The translations under genes were made by a program, and so were the position numbers. This document shows positions 54,906 to 64,000 of a stretch of DNA of 64,000 nt, piece after piece. Source of the stretch: Brachybacterium phenoliresistens (lineage in GTDB: Bacteria > Actinomycetota > Actinomycetes > Actinomycetales > Dermabacteraceae). Below the pieces are notes generated by a model. It worked only from the letters and a program-made list of their open reading frames with translations, had not been told where the DNA came from and did not search any database. Location of the stretch: assembly GCF_000576425.1 (NCBI RefSeq), contig NZ_KK070006.1, forward strand, positions 1 to 64,000, given 5' to 3'. Every line of letters starts with the position of its first letter. Within the stretch, counting starts at the first letter, position 1.

Positions 54906-55009
54906 CGGCGCGGATCCCGGACCCCTTCGACGATCTCGCGCCGCCCCCGGTCCCCGCCGGGCGGTGCCCGTCTGCTGCGCCCGCTCGGCTCCCGCCTCCC
55001 CGAGGAGCC
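54889..55009 (+). promoter_or_regulatory. erm translational attenuator hairpins
   Basis: Stem A pairs 54889-54901 with 54906-54917 (12 bp, one bulge, stop codon in the loop). Stem C pairs CCGCCC (54941-54946) with GGGCGG (54959-54964). The erm ribosome-binding site GAGGAG is enclosed by GGCT (54987-54990) plus CCTC (54995-54998) paired with GAGGAGCC (55002-55009). The released right arm of A (CGGCGCG, 54906-54912) can pair with CGCGCCG (54937-54943), breaking C and freeing GGCGG to pair with CCGCC beside the ribosome site. Confidence 0.6.
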
Positions 55010-55013
55010 CCCG

Positions 55014-55937
55014 TTGCATCGTCGCCCCCGCCATCCGTCCCGCACCCCCGCGCCGTCCCGCACCCCTGACCCACCCCGCACCCCTGTCGCACCCCGCACG
55101 CCTGCGCCGTCCCGCTCCCCGGAACCGTCGCGCGCCCGCCCGCCCCGGGCCCCCGGCGCGCACGAGCTGGGCCAGAACCATCTGCGCGATCGCCGGATCA
55201 TCGAGCGCATCGTCCGGCGCGTCGAGGAGGTCCCCGGGGACATCGTCGACTGGGGCGCCGGGGACGGGGCCCTCACCCTCGCGCTGCTGCGCCTTCGCCG
55301 ACCGATCGAGGCCGTCGAGATCGATCCCCGTGCGGCGCAGGCCCTCGCCCGGCGCGCCGCAGCGCAGGGGACCGGATCCGCGGACCGGCTGCGGATCCTC
55401 CAGCAGGACCTCCTGCGCCATCGGCCGGCGCCGGGGACGGTCGTCGTGGCCAACCTTCCCTTCCACCTCACCACCGCGGCGCTGCGCCACCTGCTGTCCT
55501 CGCGCGGATGGCGGCGGGCGGTGCTCATCACGCAGTGGGAGGTCGCGCGCAAGCGCGCCGGTGTGGGCGGCGCCACCATGATGACCGCCCAGTGGTGGCC
55601 CTGGTACGAGGTCCGCCTCGACGGGCGGATCCCGCAGTCGGCCTTCCGCCCGCGCCCCGGCGTGGACGCGGGCCTGCTGGTGGTCGACCGGCGCCGCCGG
55701 CCCCTGCTCCCCGCCGCGGAGCAGGGCGAGCACCAGCGGTTCGTCCGCCGGGTCTTCACCGGCCCCGGGCGGGGGATCGCCCAGGTCCTGCAGCGCGCCG
55801 GCGGGCTCGGCGAGGTCGCGGCGCGGGAGTTCTGCGCCCGCCACGGGTACGCGCCCAGCGCGCTCCCGCGCGAGGTCGACCCGGCGCACTGGATCGACGC
55901 CCGCGCCGCCTCCCGCCCCGGACGACGGGGCCGATGA
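55014..55937 (+). CDS. erm: 23S rRNA adenine-N6-methyltransferase (Erm family)
   Basis: A 307-residue Erm-type methylase. After a ~45-residue Pro/Arg/Thr/Ser tail with repeated RTP units comes ELGQNHLRDRRIIERIV (motif X), the SAM-binding DWGAGDGALT (motif I), EIDPRAA, QQDLLRH and NLPFHLTT (motif IV), then QSAFRPRPGVDAGLL. Methylation of the 23S rRNA adenine at the macrolide site confers macrolide-lincosamide-streptogramin resistance. KsgA is less likely because the core is short and ends like Erm. The start is the TTG at 55014, six bases after GAGGAG; that site is sequestered in a hairpin. A leader peptide and competing stems upstream indicate inducible translation. Confidence 0.92.
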   Translation: MHRRPRHPSRTPAPSRTPDPPRTPVAPRTPAPSRSPEPSRARPPRAPGAHELGQNHLRDRRIIERIVRRVEEVPGDIVDWGAGDGALTLALLRLRRPIEAVEIDPRAAQALARRAAAQGTGSADRLRILQQDLLRHRPAPGTVVVANLPFHLTTAALRHLLSSRGWRRAVLITQWEVARKRAGVGGATMMTAQWWPWYEVRLDGRIPQSAFRPRPGVDAGLLVVDRRRRPLLPAAEQGEHQRFVRRVFTGPGRGIAQVLQRAGGLGEVAAREFCARHGYAPSALPREVDPAHWIDARAASRPGRRGR

Positions 55938-56078
55938 CCCCCGGTGCGGCGGGCGGCGGCCCCGGGGCGGCGGCCGGCGATCCCCGGCGCCGGGTGCTGC
56001 CCGGCGGGACCGTGTGGCCGGGGCAGGGCCACCTGTCCTACGCTTGCCGTTCACCGCCCGATCCGCCCGAGGAGTCCG

Positions 56079-56696
56079 ATGTCCGCGATCGCCGTCCCGG
56101 CCCGCCGTCCCGTCCTTGCCGACGCCGTCCTGCCGCGCGCCACCTGGCTGACCGATCTCGCCCTCGTGCTCGGCGGCGCCGCGTTCGTCGCCCTGCTGGC
56201 CCAGGTGACGATCCCGCTGCCGATCGTCCCCATCACCGGCCAGACCCTGGCCGTGATCGTGGTCGGCGCCTCCCTCGGCGCGCGCCGAGGGGCCGCGGCC
56301 CTGGTGACCTACCTGCTCGCGGGCCTCGCGGGCGCCCCCGTCTTCGCCGGGCTCACCGGCTCGATCGCGGCGGTCGCCACCCCCAGCTTCGGCTTCATCC
56401 TCGGCTTCATCCCGGCGGCGTTCGTCGCCGGGGCCTTCGCCGAGCGCTCCTGGGACCGGCGCTCCTGGAAGGCGTTCCTCGGCTTCGTCGCCGCGAGCAT
56501 CGTGCCCTTCCTCCTCGGCGTGCCGTACATGGCGATGATCCTGAACGTCGTCCTGGGCGCGCAGTACGACCTCGCGGGCATCCTGCAGGTCGGCGTCACC
56601 CCGTTCATCCTCGGCGGCCTCGTCAAGGCGGCCATCGCCGCCGTGCTCATCCCGCTGGCATGGCGGGGAGTGCGCGCCGTCGACGAGCGCGCCTGA
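56079..56696 (+). CDS. bioY: biotin transporter BioY (ECF S component)
   Basis: A 205-residue membrane protein with six hydrophobic segments, typical of BioY: VTIPLPIVPITGQTLAVIVVGASLGARRGAAALVTYLLAGLAGAPVFAG is the family signature region, followed by GFILGFIPAAFVAGAFAE. It binds biotin and imports it, usually with BioM/BioN energy-coupling subunits; these are not encoded next to it, so it may use a shared ECF module or act alone. ATG at 56079 follows GAGGAG. A -10 TACGCT lies at 56039-56044, giving a ~30-base leader. Confidence 0.94.
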   Translation: MSAIAVPARRPVLADAVLPRATWLTDLALVLGGAAFVALLAQVTIPLPIVPITGQTLAVIVVGASLGARRGAAALVTYLLAGLAGAPVFAGLTGSIAAVATPSFGFILGFIPAAFVAGAFAERSWDRRSWKAFLGFVAASIVPFLLGVPYMAMILNVVLGAQYDLAGILQVGVTPFILGGLVKAAIAAVLIPLAWRGVRAVDERA

Positions 56697-56769
56697 CCGG
56701 ACCCCGTCCCCGGAGGCACCTCCGGCGAAGGACCTGCCGGAGGAGCCGATCGTGGGGCATCATCGGCTC

Positions 56770-57195
56770 ATGCAGCAGCGCATCAGCTTCATCACCCTCG
56801 CGGTCCGCGATCTCGACGCGAGCCGCGCGTTCTACCTCGACGGCCTCGGCTGGAGCGCCGAGCTGGACGTGCCCGGCGAGGTGATCATGATCCGGGCCGG
56901 CCAGCACCTGATCCTCAGCCTGTGGCGGGCCGAGGAGTTCGAGGCAGAGGTCGGGCCGATCGTCCGCGGCGTGGGCGTCCCGCCGATCACCCTGGCCCAC
57001 AACGTGGCCTCGCCCGACGAGGTCGACGCCGTCCTGGAGACCGCCCGCGAGGCCGGTTCCCCCGACGTCTCCGCGGCGGCCTCGCGCGCCTGGGGCGGGT
57101 ACACCGGCTACTTCGCCGACCCGGACGGCTTCCGCTGGGAGATCGCGTACAACCCCGGGGAGATCGGACTGTCCGTGCTCCCGGACCAGGGCTGA
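56770..57195 (+). CDS. VOC family protein (glyoxalase/bleomycin resistance-like)
   Basis: A 141-residue single VOC domain: ISFITLAVRDLDASRAFYLDGLGW, IMIRAGQHLILSLW and a C-terminal YTGYFADPDGFRWEIAYNPG, the last holding the metal-ligand Glu. Substrate unknown. ATG 56770 has a weak -10-like CATCAT six bases upstream. Alternative starts upstream add only a few residues. Confidence 0.88.
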   Translation: MQQRISFITLAVRDLDASRAFYLDGLGWSAELDVPGEVIMIRAGQHLILSLWRAEEFEAEVGPIVRGVGVPPITLAHNVASPDEVDAVLETAREAGSPDVSAAASRAWGGYTGYFADPDGFRWEIAYNPGEIGLSVLPDQG

Positions 57196-57284
57196 GCGGG
57201 CCGGGCCGTCCCGACGGGGCGTGCCCGCCGATCAGCCCCCGCGGACCCGACGCGCTCGGACGGGGCCGCATCGGCCCGGGGGCC

Positions 57285-58298
57285 TCAGGCCGTGAGCAGG
57301 CTCGCGGTCAGCAGGACGGTCACCGCGACCGAGGGCACCAGGGCGGCCACGTTCCACCAGCGCCGGTAGGTCATCACGGCCACGAACTCCCGCAGGGTCG
57401 CGCTGGGGACGTAGTAGGAGGCGGTCCGGCCGCCGACGGCCTGGTCCGCGAAACCCAGGCTGCGCGCGATGAGCGCCGCGCGGAACGCGTGGTACCGGCT
57501 GGTGACCACCGTGAACGGGCCGCTGAGGCCGGCCTCCTCCAGCAGCCGGTGCGAGAAGATGATGTTCTCCTCCGTGGTGCGGGACTCCCGCTCCACGAGC
57601 ACGCGCTCCGCCGGCACCCCGGCCTCCTCGACGAGGTACTCGGCCATCGCCTCGGCCTCGGCGCGCGGCTCGTCCGGGCCCTTCCCGCCGGAGGGCACGA
57701 GCACGGGGTCGATGCCGCGGGCCAGCAGCTCCTCGCGGCAGGCGACGCCGGCGTCCAGACGCGCGCGCAGCAGCGGCGTCACCCGGCCGCGGATCAGCCC
57801 GGAGCCATGGACGATGACGCCGGGGGAGTCGAGCCGCAGCGGGAAGGACTGATAGAGCAGGGAGGCCGCCAGGAAGATCGCGAAGGCGAGGCTGAGGTGC
57901 AGGGAGACCAGCCCCAGCAGCACCCCCAGGCCGATCCCGAAGGGGTTGCGGGTGAGCACCAGCGCGAGGGCGAGCACCGGGGCGGCGAACACGGCGAGCC
58001 CCGCGAGCAGGGAGAGCGCATTGCCCAGGCTGCGGCCCTCCTTGCGCAGGATCGTCAGCCCGTTCGCCACGAGGAACGCCCCGAGCGCGAGCACCGCCGG
58101 GATCACGGAGAGCGTCGTCGCCAGGCTCCACACCCCGCCGAAGGGGACCAGCGTCGAGACCAGGTGCAGCACCAGCGAGATGCTCGACCACAGGGCGCAC
58201 AGCAGCAGCGCGCCATTGCGCACCCGCCGCCTCTCGCGGCGGAACACGACCAGGAACAGCGCCCACCACAGGGCGGTGAGGACGATGGCACCGAGCAC
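57285..58298 (-). CDS. YdcF/SanA-like DUF218 membrane protein
   Basis: A 337-residue protein. The first ~190 residues hold about five membrane segments (VLGAIVLTALWWALFLVVF; LLLCALWSSISLVLHLVSTL and others). The DUF218 domain follows: GVIVHGSGLIRGRVTPLLRARLDAG, PSGGKGPDEPRAEAEAMAEYL, RESRTTEENIIFS and VVTSRYHAFRAALIAR, with one more membrane segment at the end. DUF218 proteins such as SanA and ElyC act in envelope integrity. GTG at 58298 is chosen because GAGGAG lies seven bases upstream. Confidence 0.9.
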   Translation of the reverse strand: MLGAIVLTALWWALFLVVFRRERRRVRNGALLLCALWSSISLVLHLVSTLVPFGGVWSLATTLSVIPAVLALGAFLVANGLTILRKEGRSLGNALSLLAGLAVFAAPVLALALVLTRNPFGIGLGVLLGLVSLHLSLAFAIFLAASLLYQSFPLRLDSPGVIVHGSGLIRGRVTPLLRARLDAGVACREELLARGIDPVLVPSGGKGPDEPRAEAEAMAEYLVEEAGVPAERVLVERESRTTEENIIFSHRLLEEAGLSGPFTVVTSRYHAFRAALIARSLGFADQAVGGRTASYYVPSATLREFVAVMTYRRWWNVAALVPSVAVTVLLTASLLTA

Positions 58299-58498
58299 GG
58301 CAGGGCTCCTCGAGCAGGACGGACGGGCGGTCGGGGGCCATCGTGGCACACGCCGCAGGCACCGCCTCCGCGTCGCTCCCAGGAACCCGGGCCGGCCCGG
58401 GGAGATACTGGACGGGTCCGCGCGCACCACCGTCCGCGCCGCGGGCAGGCAAGGACCCACCCCATCGCCGCCGTGTGCGGCCGAGGAGCCCAGAACCC

Positions 58499-58975
58499 GT
58501 GAGCACCCCGCCCGTCAAGCTCGCCGTCGGCGACACCGCCCCCGCCTTCGACCTGGCCACGGCCGGAGGAGGCCGGGTCCGCCTCGAGGATCTGCGGGGA
58601 GCGCCGGCCCTGATCTGGTTCTACCCCGCGGCCAACACCAGCCTGTGCACCAAGCAGGCCTGCGACCTGCGCGACAACCACCGCCTGTTCGTGGACGCCG
58701 GCTACCGCGTCGTGGGGATCTCCCCGGATCCGGTGGCCGAGCTGGACCGCTTCGCGGCCGAGCAGGACCTCCCGTACACCCTCGCCTCCGACGAGTCCCA
58801 CGCAGTGATGGCGGCCTACGGCGCCTGGGGCGAGAAGAACATGTACGGCAAGCTCGTCGAGGGCACCATCCGCTCGACCTTCGCGATCGACGCCGACGGC
58901 GTGCTGACCTTCGTGAAGTACCGCGTGGGCACCCCGAAGCACATCGCGCTGCTGCAGGAGAAGCTCGGCCTGTGA
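58499..58975 (+). CDS. bcp: thioredoxin-dependent peroxiredoxin (BCP/PrxQ type)
   Basis: A 158-residue peroxiredoxin. The peroxidatic site reads WFYPAANTSLCTKQACDLRD: the first Cys is catalytic and a second Cys five residues later is the resolving one, the atypical two-Cys BCP arrangement. The usual Pro-Gly before the catalytic Cys is Ser-Leu here. It reduces peroxides with electrons from thioredoxin in the cytoplasm. GTG start follows GAGGAG about nine bases upstream. The next gene begins within ~90 bp. Confidence 0.94.
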   Translation: MSTPPVKLAVGDTAPAFDLATAGGGRVRLEDLRGAPALIWFYPAANTSLCTKQACDLRDNHRLFVDAGYRVVGISPDPVAELDRFAAEQDLPYTLASDESHAVMAAYGAWGEKNMYGKLVEGTIRSTFAIDADGVLTFVKYRVGTPKHIALLQEKLGL

Positions 58976-59061
58976 CCGGCCAGGAGCAGAGCGCGGCGCC
59001 GCGGACGGTTCCCCCCGCCGTGGTACGTTCCCCCCGAGACCCGGTCGCGAACAGGGAAAAG

Positions 59062-60180
59062 GTGTCGGTGACGGATGTGAATGCCACGGCCCCGATCACG
59101 GTGCAGGGCGAGGACGAGGACGCGCAGCAGTCTCCCGCCGAGCCTGCGGACGGCGAGGTCCCCCCGGCGCTGGTGTCCTTCGTGATCCCCTGCTACAACT
59201 CCGCCGACTACCTCCACCGCGCCGTCGAGCCGCTGCTGGCGGCCCCCGAGCACGTGGAGATCGTGCTGGTGAACGACGGCTCCCGCGACGCCACCGGGGA
59301 GATCGTGGACCGCTACGCCGCCGCGCACCCCGGGACCGTCCGCGCGGTCCACCGCGAGAACGGCGGCCACGGCGCGGCGATGGACAGCGGCATCTCGGTG
59401 GCCCGCGGCACCTACGTGAAGGTCCTCGACAGCGACGACTGGACGGACCCGCTGGCCCTGGGGGAGTACCTGCGCCGCCTGCGCGACTGGGTCACCTCCG
59501 GCGAGCAGCCCGATGTGGTCATCACCAACTACGTCTACGAGAACGAGGGCCGCGGCTCCCGCCGCCGCGTCCGCTACGGCTCGTTCATCCCCGAGGGCCG
59601 GATCTGCACCTGGGACGACCTGCGCCGCCCCCGCGTCGGGCGGTACCTGCTCATGCACGCCCTCACCTACCGGCGCGAGGTGCTGCGGCGCTCCGGGGTC
59701 TCCTTCCCCCCGCACACCTTCTACGTCGACAACCTCATGGCGGCCATCCCGCTGCGGGAGGTGCGCACGCTCGCCTACCTCGACATCGACCTGTACCGCT
59801 ACTACATCGGCCGCGAGGACCAGTCGGTGCAGGAGTCGGTGATGCTCACCCGCATCGACCAGCAGCTGCGGGTGAACCGCCTGCTGGTGGCCGCGCTGCG
59901 CTCGACGGAGATCGCCGATGCCCGGCACCGCCGCTACCTGCTGCACTACGCCACCATCGTCTGCAGCGTCTCGCTGACGCTGACCGCGCTCGCCGGGACC
60001 GAGGAGTCCCGCCGCGACCGCAAGGACCTGCTGCTGTACGTCAAGCGCACCGACCCGCGCGTGTACAAGGCCTTCCGCCGCTCGCCGACGGGCCTGCTGC
60101 TGTCCGTGCCCGGCCGCGGCGGCGAGATGCTGGTGCGCTCCTCCTACCGGATCGCCCGGAAGTACATCGGCTTCAACTGA
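59062..60180 (+). CDS. family 2 glycosyltransferase
   Basis: A 372-residue GT2 enzyme. After ~40 disordered residues the GT-A domain shows LVSFVIPCYNSADYLHRAV, IVLVNDGSRDATGEI, ENGGHGAAMDSGIS and the metal-binding LDSDDWTDPL. The remainder (YYIGREDQSVQESVMLTRIDQQ) resembles glycosyltransferases that decorate cell-surface glycans. No membrane segment. The start is uncertain: GTG 59062 after AGGGAAAAG is taken; GTG 59068 or an upstream GTG overlapping the peroxiredoxin stop are possible. Confidence 0.88.
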   Translation: MSVTDVNATAPITVQGEDEDAQQSPAEPADGEVPPALVSFVIPCYNSADYLHRAVEPLLAAPEHVEIVLVNDGSRDATGEIVDRYAAAHPGTVRAVHRENGGHGAAMDSGISVARGTYVKVLDSDDWTDPLALGEYLRRLRDWVTSGEQPDVVITNYVYENEGRGSRRRVRYGSFIPEGRICTWDDLRRPRVGRYLLMHALTYRREVLRRSGVSFPPHTFYVDNLMAAIPLREVRTLAYLDIDLYRYYIGREDQSVQESVMLTRIDQQLRVNRLLVAALRSTEIADARHRRYLLHYATIVCSVSLTLTALAGTEESRRDRKDLLLYVKRTDPRVYKAFRRSPTGLLLSVPGRGGEMLVRSSYRIARKYIGFN

Positions 60181-60280
60181 CCGAGAGGACGTGACGTGAT
60201 CCGCATCGGGTCCTTTTGGTCGCCGGGCCCTGCTCGGGTAGGCTGATCCGGCGTGCCCGACGCTCCGGCGGACGGCACCA

Positions 60281-60370
60281 GGAGACGTGGCAGAGCGGCC
60301 GAATGCGCTCCCCTGCTAAGGGAGTAGGCGGTGAAAAGTCGCCTCGGAGGTTCAAATCCTCTCGTCTCCG
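60281..60370 (+). tRNA. tRNA-Ser (anticodon GCT)
   Basis: Acceptor arms GGAGACG (60281-60287) and CGTCTCC (60363-60369) pair fully, discriminator G. Anticodon stem CTCCC/GGGAG encloses CTGCTAA, anticodon GCT. A long variable arm (GGCGGTGAAAAGTCGCC) and GGAGGTTCAAATCCTC T-arm mark a class II serine tRNA. CCA is not encoded. Confidence 0.97.
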
Positions 60371-60513
60371 CCCCTATGGGCCAGAGGCTCCTCGGACGTG
60401 TCCGGGGAGCCTCTCTCGTGCCCGGGCGCGACGGCGATCGGTGCGAATGCTCCGCGGCCGGAGCAGTGCGCGGATACAGTGATGTGGACCACTCCGCCAC
60501 CCCAGGAGGATCC

Positions 60514-60903
60514 ATGAGCACGTCCGAATCCGTCTCCGGCACCCCGGACGAGATCTCCGCGACCGAGACGATCCCCGAGCTGGTCGAGCGCCACCTGTGG
60601 GCGGCGCGCATCGCCGAGCACGGCCGCAGCGCGCAGCTGCTGATCCACGACGGGGTGCTGCGCCAGAGCATCATCGCCGTCACCTCCGGCACCCGCCTGC
60701 ACGAGCACAACGCCCCGCATGCCGCGTCCCTCCAGGTCCTCTCCGGGCGGATCGCGCTGACCGGGCAGGACGCGGTGCAGGAGATCGTCGCCGGGGAGCT
60801 CGAGCCGATCACCCACGCCCGTCACGGCATCGAGGCGCTCGAGGACAGCGTGTTCCTTCTCACCGCCGTGACGAGCCTTCCGGAGGACCTCAGAGCCCCC
60901 TGA
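60514..60903 (+). CDS. cupin-fold protein
   Basis: A 129-residue cupin. The single cupin core shows [26 protein letters not shown], with the two His residues of the metal-binding motif 1, and a weaker motif 2 region ([25 protein letters not shown]) that supplies a further His. No substrate is assigned; similar small actinobacterial cupins are annotated only by fold. ATG follows AGGAGG by five bases; a -10-like TACAGT lies near 60476. Confidence 0.85.
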   Translation: MSTSESVSGTPDEISATETIPELVERHLWAARIAEHGRSAQLLIHDGVLRQSIIAVTSGTRLHEHNAPHAASLQVLSGRIALTGQDAVQEIVAGELEPITHARHGIEALEDSVFLLTAVTSLPEDLRAP

Positions 60904-61058
60904 CCTGCACAGACGCTGCGGGACTCCCAGATGGGGGACAGGTGGCGGCGCACCTGAGGGCGGGTTGTAGTCTTTCCCCCGTCCGTTCAGTGCCGACCGG
61001 CCGCTCCGCCGCGCGCGCAGTCGGCCGGACCCGGCGCCGCCGAACTCCAGGAGGCCCC

Positions 61059-63884
<2,826 letters not shown>

Positions 63885-63902
63885 TCCGCCGCGTCACCCT
63901 CC

Positions 63903-63941
63903 GCACGGCCCGGACAGGCACCCCGCCTGCCCGGGCCGTGC
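63903..63941 (+). terminator. hairpin terminator after ppc
   Basis: A 17-bp stem (63903-63919 with 63925-63941, one mismatch) closes ACCCC. It begins 18 bases after the ppc stop. There is no T-tract, as is usual for GC-rich actinobacterial terminators. Confidence 0.65.
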
Positions 63942-64000
63942 GTCGTCCGGGGCGGATCCGGGACCCGCGGGGCAGCGAGCGCCGGCAGACCGGGCGCTCA

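Overview
This 64 kb window is chromosomal DNA from a very GC-rich actinobacterium. The evidence is near-exclusive use of G/C-ending codons, GTG and TTG starts, many leaderless genes with a TANNNT -10 box 6-7 bases before the start codon, an IdeR-type iron box, a CIRCE element, and an erm-type rRNA methylase. The mix (GlcD/CCG fusion oxidase, DUF5926 plus glycosyltransferase pair, pheA / lipid kinase / serS cluster) suggests Micrococcales; a Brachybacterium-like Dermabacteraceae member is my guess, not a demonstrated identity. There are no rRNA genes, CRISPR arrays, intact insertion sequences or prophage. The window reads as ordinary chromosome with small accessory genes and many intergenic palindromes and minisatellites.

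Layout. 0-8.2 kb: membrane-anchored alpha/beta hydrolase, D-2-hydroxyacid dehydrogenase, MTA/SAH nucleosidase, a lipase-family protein whose catalytic residues are substituted, and a Vsr/DUF559-like protein gene bracketed by two copies of the same 20-16-20 hairpin; then argS. 8.2-18 kb: flavin reductase, polytopic membrane protein, uracil permease plus acetyltransferase, an iron-siderophore ABC importer behind an iron box (ATPase, lipoprotein, fused double permease), a P-loop kinase and ornithine cyclodeaminase. 18-25.4 kb: D-lactate dehydrogenase-type FAD/FeS protein, DUF5926 plus glycosyltransferase, Hsp20 under a CIRCE element, and a YtrA-type GntR regulator with its membrane partner. 25.4-35 kb: tyrS behind a candidate attenuator with a leader peptide, aldehyde dehydrogenase with a GAF-domain regulator, a large secreted/membrane protein, CHAD and GlcD-like proteins. 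35-43 kb: pheA, lipid kinase, serS, HAD phosphatase, quinone reductase and a Tat-type secreted orphan. 43-54.7 kb: tRNA-Ser(UGA), orphan ABC ATPase, SDR/TetR/hydrolase cluster with two operators, M20 amidohydrolase plus ribokinase, HAD plus GNAT, M50 peptidase and a GH78 enzyme. 54.7-64 kb: an erm gene with leader peptide and attenuator hairpins, bioY, DUF218 protein, peroxiredoxin, glycosyltransferase, tRNA-Ser(GCU), a cupin and phosphoenolpyruvate carboxylase.

The most interesting signals are regulatory RNA. The erm gene (55014-55937) is preceded by a leaderless 14-codon ORF encoding an Arg-Ile-Arg motif and by competing hairpins that hide the erm ribosome-binding site. The tyrS gene (25391-26674) is preceded by a leaderless 18-codon ORF with one tyrosine codon (TAT), one arm of a mutually exclusive stem pair inside the ORF, and a 26-nt perfect palindrome. 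Other leads are the paired hairpins around the Vsr-like gene, the lipase-family pseudoenzyme, and a Tat-secreted orphan next to a 17-bp minisatellite. All calls come from reading sequence; no searches or folding programs were run.
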